Source: Mytilisepta virgata | Lineage: Eukaryota > Mollusca > Bivalvia > Mytilida > Mytilidae | Assembly (NCBI GenBank): GCA_028015205.1 | Contig: JAPWFG010000015.1 | Location: 4,960,001 to 5,024,000, forward strand | Length of the DNA stretch: 64,000 bases | Direction: 5' to 3' | Position numbers and translations under genes: made by a program | Notes under the pieces: generated by a model | Database searches by the model: none | What the model was told of the DNA's origin: nothing | Seen by the model: the letters and a program-made list of their open reading frames with translations, nothing else | Shown: positions 56,173 to 64,000 of the stretch, piece by piece | How the letters are laid out: each line of letters opens with the position of its first letter | Numbering within the stretch: the first letter of the stretch is position 1

Positions 56173-56929
56173 CTAAAAGAAGCAATGTACAGTTCACCTT
56201 TCCAAAAACTACATTGATTACATTGAATAATTGTAAACAAATTTCTCAAGTTAAATATTCTTCCTTGGACCAAGATATTTTCATAGGGATTTTGTTTTTG
56301 AAATTTGTAAAGTTTTATTTTATAAATTTTAACATTGCATGTAAATATTTATAAGAGATAAAATTCCATAAAAATAAAAGTAGTATATGGTGACAGGCAA
56401 TGTCGTATTTGAGGTGGTGGTGAGGTGGTGGATCCACCGAAAATGACGTAACAGGAAGTGACAAGATCGGAGCAGGAAGTAACCGGAAGTGTTTTGCGCG
56501 GATGTGCAACCGGAAGTTGTGTGTTTTCCCTATATTTTTCCATTTGTTTACAGACATGTGTCCTGACCCGGATGTGTCGACTGCGCATGCTTGACCGGAA
56601 TTCGGATTGGATTATCTTCCATTTTTCCTGAACTTTTCATTCTCGGTTGTCTCTGGGTCTGTCATCGTTCTGTGTAGGGTAAGGGTCTCGCATGGAGTCT
56701 CGAGGGACCAATTCGAAGTATACAAAGTACAGATGGACTCTTGCGTTATTCCCCCTTTCCCGCGTTTTTCACCTGTTTGATGTTCTCCGTTCGTTCAAGG
56801 GAAGTCCAAAGGTAGTATTGGATTATGTCCCCTTACTTGCAACTGATGCTGTCATCATAAAGTCAATGGAGGGGTTCCTTAGCAACCGCCTTAGCAATGA
56901 CGGTCCATTTCATTGCCATTTTTACTGCT

Positions 56930-57610
56930 CATCGCTGCTCTGTTCTTGCTCTTCTCTTGCTCATCGCTGCTCTTCACTTGCTCCGTGCTGCTCATTGCTG
57001 CTCTTCTTTGCGCCGTCATGCTCTTGTCTTACTCTGTGCTGCTCATTGCTGCTCATCGCTGCTTTTGTCTTGCTCTTGGCTGGTCATTGCTGCTCATCAC
57101 TGCCCATCTCTTGCTTCGTGTCGTTCTTCGCTGCTCATCGCTGCTAATCTCTTGCTGAAGCTTTCTTCTTCTCTTGCTCCTCGCTGCTTATAGCTGCTTT
57201 TCTTTTGCGCTTCGACGCTCATTGCTGCTCATCGCAGTTCTTCCTTGCTCTTTGCTGTTCATTGCTGCTCTTCTCCTACTCTGCTGTTCATTGCTGCTCT
57301 TCTCATCCTCATCGCTTCTCTTCACTGATCATCTCTTGCTCCGAGATGCTCATCGCTGCTCTTCTGTTGCTCCGAGATTCACATCACTGCTCTTCCCTTG
57401 CTCTTCGCTGCTCATTGCTGCTCATCGCTGCTCCTCTCTTGCTCCGTTCTCCTCATCACTGCTCTTCTCTTGCTCCGTTTTCCTCATCACTGCTCTTCTC
57501 TTGCTCTTCGCTGCTCATTGCTGCTCATCGCCGCTCTCCTCTTGCTCATCACTTTTCTTCTCTTCTCGTCGCTGCTCATTGCTGCTCTTCACTTGCTCTG
57601 CACTGTTCTT
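56930..57610. repeat. CT-rich minisatellite, left arm
   Basis: Irregular repeats of GCTGCTCATC, GCTGCTCTTC and TCTTGCTC(C/T) in units of about 10-12 bp grouped into 22-36 bp. Strong pyrimidine strand bias. Confidence 0.9.
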
Positions 57611-57996
57611 TCCTGTCAGATCTGCCGACAGTATACGCAGTACAATGAGACTATTGCGTTATCTCCCCTTTTCATTATCGGTCGGCTCTTGTTCTGTCAT
57701 CGGACTGTACAGGGAATTGTGTCCTTATGGGCTGTTCCTCTCACTGTTTAAGTCCGCAGTACAATGGGAATATCTGATTACTCTAAGTCTCTGGATCAGT
57801 CATCTGACTGTATAGTCTGGGTCTCGCATTGAGTCTCTGGGACTAAATGCGAGAAACTGTTATGTCGACGTCCGAGGGTTTACTCAATACAGAGGGACTG
57901 TTGGATTATCTCCTCTTGTTCGCACGCTTGCTCAAGTGAACCACCGACATGGGATTATGATCGGTTAGAGTAAGAGTACGAGGCAGTACTTGGTCA

Positions 57997-58047
57997 AGGG
58001 TTAGGGTTAGATGTATTGTTGGGTTAGGACTCGAGTTAGGGTTAGGG
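57997..58047 (+). repeat. Short telomere-like motif cluster
   Basis: AAGGGTTAGGGTTAG and GAGTTAGGGTTAGGGTAA in the loop of the foldback element: four TTAGGG hexamers plus degenerate ones. Too few to call an interstitial telomere. Confidence 0.6.
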
Positions 58048-58129
58048 TAAGTACTGGATTCCGTAAATCAAATAGTCCCATTGTACTACGTATACTGTCG
58101 GACCTCGACATAGCTGGCAGGAAAGTACA

Positions 58130-58700
58130 GCGCAGAGCAAGAGAAGAGCAGCGATAAGCAGCAATGATCATCGAAGAGAAAGAAAAGATCAGATATAAGC
58201 AGCACGGAGAAAGAGAAGAAAGCTTCAAGGAAGATACTAGCAGCGATGTGCAGAGAAGAACGACACGAGCAAGAGATGAGCAGCGACGAGCAGCAATAAG
58301 CAGCGATGGGCAAGACAAGAGGAGCGATGAGCAGCAATGAGCAGGACAAGAGGAGCGATGCACAGCAATGAGCAGCACAGAGCAAGACAAGAAGAGCGAT
58401 GAGCATCACGGAGCAAGAGATTAGGAGCGATAAGCAGCAAGGAGCAAGAGATGAGCTGGAATGAGCAGTGTAGAGCAGCGATGATCAAAAGAAAGCAACG
58501 ATGAACAGTGAAGAGCAAGAGAAGAGCAGCGATGAGCAAGATAAGAGAAGTTATGAGCAGCACGGGTCAAGAGAAGAGCAGCGATGAAAAGCACGGAGCA
58601 ACAGATGAGCAGCGCTGAGCAAGACAAAAGCAGCGATGAAGAAGAGAAGAGCAGCGATGAACAGAGAAGAGCAAGAGAAGAGCAGCGATGAGCATTTACA
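58130..58700. repeat. GA-rich minisatellite, right arm
   Basis: Reverse-complement counterpart of the left-arm repeats (GAGCAGCGATGAGCAAGAGA and variants). Unit order differs from the left arm, so the arms have been rearranged since they formed. Confidence 0.9.
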
Positions 58701-59018
58701 AGGACAATGCGATGGACCGCCGTTGCTAAGGCGGTTGGTTAGGACATCCCTTCATTGAACATACGGTGACATCAGCCACAGGGAAGGGACATAATCCAAT
58801 CCTACCTTTTTACTTTCTTTGAATGAACGGAGAACATCAACCGGAATGAAAAGCGCGAGAAAAGAGGCGGAATAACCCAATAGTCCATCTGTACTCTCAT
58901 ACTCATACTTCGACATAAGAATCCGAATTCCGGTCAAGCATGCGCAGTCGACATATCCGGGTCCGGGCACATGTCGGGCGTCACATCCATCAACAAATAA
59001 TGGAAAAATGGCGGGAAA

Positions 59019-60895
59019 ACATATCACGTCCGGTATGGTAAATAGTACCGTTTAGCATATGGTACATCGTTTGGTAAATGGTTTCGTTTCGCGTTTGCTT
59101 CGTATCCTACGGTGATTGGTCGTTAATTATGGAGACCACGCCTCTTCTATGTGAAACCAAATTTTAGCCCCTCCCTTTTCATAAATAATACAGAGATGTA
59201 GAGGTCACAGCAAGGATTTGAATAGTAGACTATTCAAATCCTTGGTAACAGAATTAAAAATAAAGATAGATAATGATAATAATAGTTATAATAATAAGTA
59301 AATAAATAAATAATTGAATAAAAAAAATCAAAAAGTCAACACAAAATGAGTATTATATGCCTACGAATAATGATTTCACCTGAATGTTCTGCAAAATAAA
59401 TTCATTATACATTAATTTAAGGTTTTAAATTTCAATAATATTTACAACTGTAAATATTTATTTTATATTTCATCGCTAGAATTTTTCGGTTCTAGTTTTA
59501 AAAAAATAAGAATTGTTTTAAACACTTTTTGCATTATGTATGAAAGAAATTGACGATTGTGTCCGAGTAAGTCATCAAAATAAGCACATCTTGTGCATAG
59601 AAACGTGCACCACAGAGTATTTATTGCTTACAGGTACGAATTCTTTTATTATATGGTTCCATATTCTTTAACAGTGTTTGGGAAATTGGATTATTAAAAG
59701 TGTAAAGACATAAGTCATTCTTCACTTCTTTACACGTATATTTTAGTTTTAATTTTCACTATATATGTAGTTTTATTAGCAAAACTTCCCTCACTATAGG
59801 AATATAGGCATTGTTAAAAACAACTTAATTACTTCCAATCTACTCAATATACATTTACATGTAAATAATTTGCCATTGTCTAAGTTTAAATGTAATTATC
59901 AGTTAAAGTACAACTTACACGAAGTAAAATGAACAGCGTCCAACTGACTTTATTTCTTTCTGGATATTAATATTACCAATGTATATTAACAAAATTTAAA
60001 CAAAGACTCTTTTCATCGGTACGTCTAAAGACCGCATAGGCCGGGCTTGGTACACTAACCCCTTCAAAATGCACTTAGCCGAAATAGGATGCTGAACCCT
60101 TTGATTTTGTAACTGTTAAGCTTTTAGGTCCTGAGGGATAACCTTGTGTGTGATCTGTGAACTTGATTTTATTAGTCACATATACATGTATATACATCAT
60201 TGTACATATACGGAATTGAAAACAACGTGTTTAATGAAATGTACCTGGTACAGAAAAAAATATTGATCCCTACCATTTTAATCACCCCCACCATTCTTTC
60301 CATGCAGGTAAAAAAAAAATAACTCGTCTTTTTCTCATTAGCAGAAATTATGCAAATCAACCACGATTTTAAAAAATGATAAAAAATATGTATATATTCG
60401 AGAGTATATAAAAATACCAAAAAGGAATCCAAAACCCATTGAAGGACACAACGATTCATTAAAAGACAATGTACGACGGTTTCTTTTTTTCTCCAACATC
60501 GGAAATTAAAAAAAATCCTGACCCGTATGATATACATATACATATACATATAAATAGCAAAGTAAAGATATTTCGTTACAAATTTTGTTTTTTTCCAGAA
60601 TAACAAAAAAAAATTTAATCAATGAAATGTGTAACGATATGTATCTGAAATACGATTATTCATGATAAATTCCTTTTTTTCTAATTTTCAAATTGTCCTA
60701 AAATAGTCACTATGTCAAAATAGTTGCCAGAGCTTCACTTATTGTTATATGTTGTAAAAACCTTGATATATGTACTCTAAATAATTAAAGTTAAATATAA
60801 TTGTTTTCTTTTTTGTATCTTTTTTCTTATCGGCATTTAATAGGTGATTATAAAAGGTGACAAATTCCTTAACGGTCAGATAATTAATTACTCCA
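59019..60895. other. No gene seen; AT-rich
   Basis: Contains the palindrome at 59211-59244, simple AT tracts and (TAAA)n near 59300. The 144-codon minus frame at 60172-60606 is low-complexity (YMYMYMYI) and not credible. Confidence 0.6.
59211..59244. repeat. Perfect 34-nt palindrome
   Basis: CAAGGATTTGAATAGT, then AG, then ACTATTCAAATCCTTG: 16-bp arms with a two-base centre. Purpose unknown; it may be two abutting transposon ends. Confidence 0.9.
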
Positions 60896-61564
60896 GGTGG
60901 TATTGCAATATTTTGTAGAAACTATTTAATTGATGGTATAACAACTGAAAAGGAACTTAGTTGTGGTATTACTGTTGTTAAATTTAGAGGTGAATTTTTT
61001 AACATAGGTAATGATATTATTGTATGTTTTTCATATATTCCCCATGAGCGTTCAAACTTTTATTTAAATAATGATATAGATTTTCACGATATTATTGAAA
61101 AGATAGTTTTAGAATATCAGGAAAAAAACTCTGTTTTTGTTTGTGGTGACCTGAACAGTCGTATTGGCAATGGAAATGACATTTTAGAAAGTGACAATCT
61201 AGATAGATATGTTTTAAGTGCTGAACATTTTGAAAACTCCATAGTCCCAAAGCGAAAATCATTAGATAATACAATAAATGCATACGGTCGTAAACTTTTA
61301 CAGTTGTGTTATAGTACGAGCCTCACGGCGGCTAATGGTAGATTAGGCAGTGACAGAGATGGAAAGTTCACGTTTTGTACAGCGCGAGGAAGTAGTGTAA
61401 ATGATTATTTGCTCGTATCACCAGACGATTACAAACTTGTATTAAACTTTGAAGTTTTAGACTTTTCGGAATTCTCAGACCATGCGCCATTAAGTTTTGA
61501 ATTTGATCTCGGTAACGCGCGCCCGAGGAATGTGTTGCCAACGGTTCGAACATATTTGAAATAG
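60896..61564 (+). pseudogene. LINE endonuclease, N-terminally truncated
   Basis: One open frame from GGIAIFCRNY to TAG: CGITVVKFRGEFF, FSYIPHERS, VFVCGDLNSRIGN (GDxN), SSVNDYLLVSPDD (in the place of SRIDY) and FSDHAPLSFEF (SDH). The N-terminal N and E motifs are missing. Confidence 0.85.
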
Positions 61565-61619
61565 GATAATGATAAATCAACTGACTTTGTTGAGAACGTA
61601 GTTTAAAATAGATAACTTA

Positions 61620-62035
61620 ATGTCACTAGTGGATAATATCTCAAATGTTGACGACATGAACAATGCAGTGAAGGACATTACTAAAGTTCTGTATGATAGT
61701 GCCTTCAAAGTTGTTGGTCGCTCCATACTTTTGCGCGATGATCGTTCTGTTACAAATCGACCGGATAATGACTGGTTTAATAGAAACTGTGAGTCCGCTC
61801 GCCGAAAATTTCACACTGCACGGAACTCTTTCTTTCGCCATCCAACGGATATAAACAGACAATCGTATACAACAGAGAGAAACAATTACAACAAAACAAA
61901 ACGTAAAGCACAAATGGACTATAAGAGACGAAAGGGTAAAGAACTATGTAACGTATCAAAATCGGAGCCCAAAAATTTGGGTCAGCTATTCGTAACTATT
62001 AGAACAGTAAAAACTCCAAAGTTGACAATGAAACA
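61620..62035 (+). pseudogene. LINE ORF2 linker segment
   Basis: Frame with DNDWFNRNCESARRKFHTAR and KTKRKAQMDYKRRKGKELCN, the usual basic linker between endonuclease and RT. It is out of frame with both neighbours. Confidence 0.75.
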
Positions 62036-63631
62036 ATGTTCAACCATTTCGAGTCTATCCTTGGTGACAATCCACCGGATTTATGTGATGAAGTTTTAAA
62101 TTTTATCAACAGTACAGTTTTCGATGACATTCATATAAATGACTTGGACTCTGAAATATCCGAGGAAGAAATAATATTAACAATAAAGAAGTTAAAGTCT
62201 GGTAAAAGTGCTGGTAATGACGGTATTATAATCGAAATGTTAAAGTCATGTCCTAATATGTTAGCACCAGTTTGGAAAAAGTTAAACTATATATTTACTT
62301 CTGGGATATATCCAAATCATTGGACAGAGTGTTTAGTTATTGCAGTTTCTAAGCATGGTGATTTGTCGAATCCGAATAACTATCGTCCTATTGTACTTAT
62401 CAGTGTGTTGTCTAAATTATTCACTTCTATATTGACAAATCGTTTATTGTGGTGGGCAGAAGAAGAAGAGAAATTAATTAACAATCCGTTCGGTTTTAGA
62501 CCCGGTCGATCTACGATAGACACTATTTTTGTGCTACATGGAATTATTTGCCATACACTTCATCATAAAGATAAATTATACAGTTCGTTCGTAGACTTTC
62601 GCAAAGCTTTTGATAAGCTGGATAGACGAATTTTAATATACAAACTTCTAAAAAGTGGAATTAGCTCAAAATTTGTATCTATTGCAAAATCGGTTTACTC
62701 ATCGATTAAAATGCGACTGAGGTCTGGTGGTACTTTGTCCGATTCATTTGACAATTTGATGGGAGTTAAGCAGGGTGAACCTTTATCCCCTTTGCTCTTC
62801 TTATTCTTTATAAATGACTTAATTGAGGATATAAATATGAACAATCGTAATGATACAGTGAATATCAACAACGTTTTGATATACCTTATTCTATTTGCGG
62901 ATGACACTGTACTATTCGGGAAATCAACAGAAATTCTTCAGAATCTGTTGGATAAACTTTTAATTTACTGCAATAAATGGAGTATTGAAGTGAACATAAC
63001 CAAAATTGTAGTCTTTCGAAATGGATGGCATCCGGTGAATTGTCAATTTTTCTGTGACAATAAAGAATTTGAAATTGTAGACTCGTACGTGTATTTGGGA
63101 ATGCTGCTACATTCAAATGGAAAGTTTCTACAAACACAAAAACGATTGTCCCAACAAGGATCGAGAGCGTTATCTTCATTGTTGAATTCAATTAAAAGAC
63201 TATATTTGACTAAAACGAAACGGTTCGAATTATTTGACAGTATGGTGTCATCTGTACTATGTTACGCTTCTGAGATATGGGGTTTTCATCGCGGCAATGA
63301 TGTTCAGACAATCCATAATAGATTTTGCCGTTATGTTTTAAATGTAGGTAGATCTACACCAAATTGTTTTATTTATGGGGAATTAGGTCATCTCCCTATG
63401 TATATCATAAGACAGTTTAGAATTGTAAAATATTGGTTTAATATTCTGAAAAAGAAACCACCTATTGTATACGATGTTTATAACATGTTACTTGAAGATG
63501 CCAACGATGGTAAAGTAAATTGGGTTTCTAGAGTACGTGATCTGCTTTTTGATATGGGTTTAAATTACATATGGTACCAACAATTTGATGTAAATTTTGT
63601 TATTTTATTCAAAACTGGTTTGTATCCATAG
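62036..63631 (+). pseudogene. LINE reverse transcriptase
   Basis: Unbroken over about 530 codons. Motifs in order: LKSGKSAGNDGIIIEMLK, NYRPIVLISVLSKLF, FGFRPGRSTIDTIF, SSFVDFRKAFDKLDR, GVKQGEPLSPLLFLFFINDL, LILFADDTVLFG (catalytic DD) and YVYLGMLLHSNG. It ends in the post-RT region (GELGHLPMYIIRQFRIVKYW) at a frame change. Confidence 0.9.
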
Positions 63632-64000
63632 AAAGATGTCAAAAGCTATTAATCTACAAGGATATTAAATTAGAATTTTGTTTTCAAGATTATCTAGATG
63701 TTAGCTATAACTCGCATTTCCTAACGAAATTAAGAATTGGTACATTAAAGTTGAACTTACAAACTGGCCGATATATTGACATTGATAGAGAAATGCGTTT
63801 GTGTAAATGCTGTAATATGAACTGTATTGAGAACGAGTATCATTTTTTGTTGGTTTGTCCTGCTTATAGACCAGTTCGTACAAACATTTTACTCAAATAT
63901 TATTGTTCTTGGCCTACCATTACAAAACTTAATTTTTTGTTGAAATCATCTTCTGTGCCACTCGTTCGTAAATTATGTAATTTTATAAAGTCAGCTTGGT
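63632..64000 (+). pseudogene. LINE ORF2 C-terminus, cut by the window edge
   Basis: In another frame: LRIGTLKLNLQTGRYIDIDR, then the zinc-like motif CKCCNMNCIENEYHFLLVC and PAYRPVRTN. It continues beyond 64000. Confidence 0.8.

Larger units (their letters stand above)
56523..59018. mobile_element. Foldback element with repeat-filled arms
   Basis: The left arm (56523 to about 57670) and right arm (about 58060 to 59018) are inverted copies with visible divergence. Shared landmarks: GTCGACTGCGCATGCTTGAC plus CGGAATTCGGATT (56577; inverted near 58950), GGATTATGTCCC, CCGCCTTAGCAA, a long CT-rich repeat field, then CCGACAGTATACG. The loop is about 400 bp. The open frames of Ser/Leu/Cys-rich sequence on both strands are translations of the repeats. 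No transposase is seen. It resembles foldback-type DNA transposons; target duplication was not found. Confidence 0.75.
60896..64000 (+). mobile_element. 5'-truncated LINE of a second type, runs off the window
   Basis: APE endonuclease and RT with motifs unlike the TL group (FGFRPGRSTIDTIF, VKQGEPLSPLLF, FADDTVLF), so a different LINE clade, perhaps RTE-like; I cannot fix it. It starts inside the endonuclease, so it is 5' truncated. Frames are shifted three times. Confidence 0.82.

Noticed and set aside
57997..58047. Interstitial telomere
   Set aside because: Only a few TTAGGG hexamers, interrupted and inside a repeat-rich foldback loop.
56692..58627. Many overlapping Ser/Leu/Cys/Ala-rich ORFs on both strands
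   Set aside because: All arise from the CT/GA minisatellite fields and occur in several frames at once.
60172..60606. 144-codon minus-strand ORF
   Set aside because: Low-complexity, AT-driven composition (YMYMYMYI, FFF runs), no motif and no splice context.

Overview
The window is eukaryotic, AT-rich and dominated by repeats. It has nuclear-type tRNA-Leu(AAG) genes, intron-split exons with GT/AG borders, several APE-type LINEs, a DIRS-like tyrosine-recombinase retroelement, LTR debris, tRNA-derived SINE-like repeats, MITEs and satellites. This mix suggests a bivalve mollusc, possibly a mussel; that is inference, since no single gene fixes the species.

Layout. 1-3765: two related satellites (54-bp and about 56-bp units, the first with a 924-bp higher-order period), followed by three small palindromic elements (3768-4063). 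4066-33656: a tandem array of about 670-715 bp units, each carrying one tRNA-Leu(AAG) gene; thirteen full-length copies remain. The array is interrupted by a group of related retroelements, here called TL-A (9497-15503), TL-C (16330-17868), TL-B (22061-27717) and TL-D (about 28606-32982), plus a fragment TL-E (33657-34990), an LTR-element remnant (20633-21440) and a small ORF insertion (about 21579-21966). TL-A, B, C and D all end 3' in an A-rich tail joined to exactly the same base of the tRNA gene (tRNA nucleotide 24, GGC(G/A)CTGG...). TL-A and TL-B have matching target-site duplications in both tRNA halves. TL-A and TL-B encode Tx1-like proteins: ORF1 with zinc knuckles, and ORF2 with an APE endonuclease and a reverse transcriptase. 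TL-C carries no RT, only an unfamiliar 276-residue ORF. The central result of this window is therefore an apparently site-specific LINE lineage that lands in the anticodon arm of a multicopy tRNA-Leu gene, with a likely non-autonomous passenger.

35000-40060, minus strand: a degraded DIRS-like element (gag, RT/RNase H, tyrosine recombinase lacking its expected tyrosine), with an SGNH-hydrolase-like ORF just upstream. 40620-43050: a 5'-truncated LINE (TL-F) broken by a dispersed repeat, and a displaced LINE fragment.

43815-56062, minus strand: the one probable host protein gene. It is a small immunoglobulin-domain membrane receptor reconstructed from nine exons whose splice sites all keep phase 1: signal peptide, one Ig domain, short linkers, three alternative-looking transmembrane exons and a short acidic tail. 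Its introns hold duplications, a 310-bp MITE, a minisatellite and two tRNA-derived SINE-like repeats.

56523-59018: a 2.5-kb foldback structure whose arms are filled with short CT/GA-rich repeats. 59019-60890: no gene seen, one perfect 34-nt palindrome. 60896-64000: another 5'-truncated, frameshifted LINE of a different type, running off the window edge.
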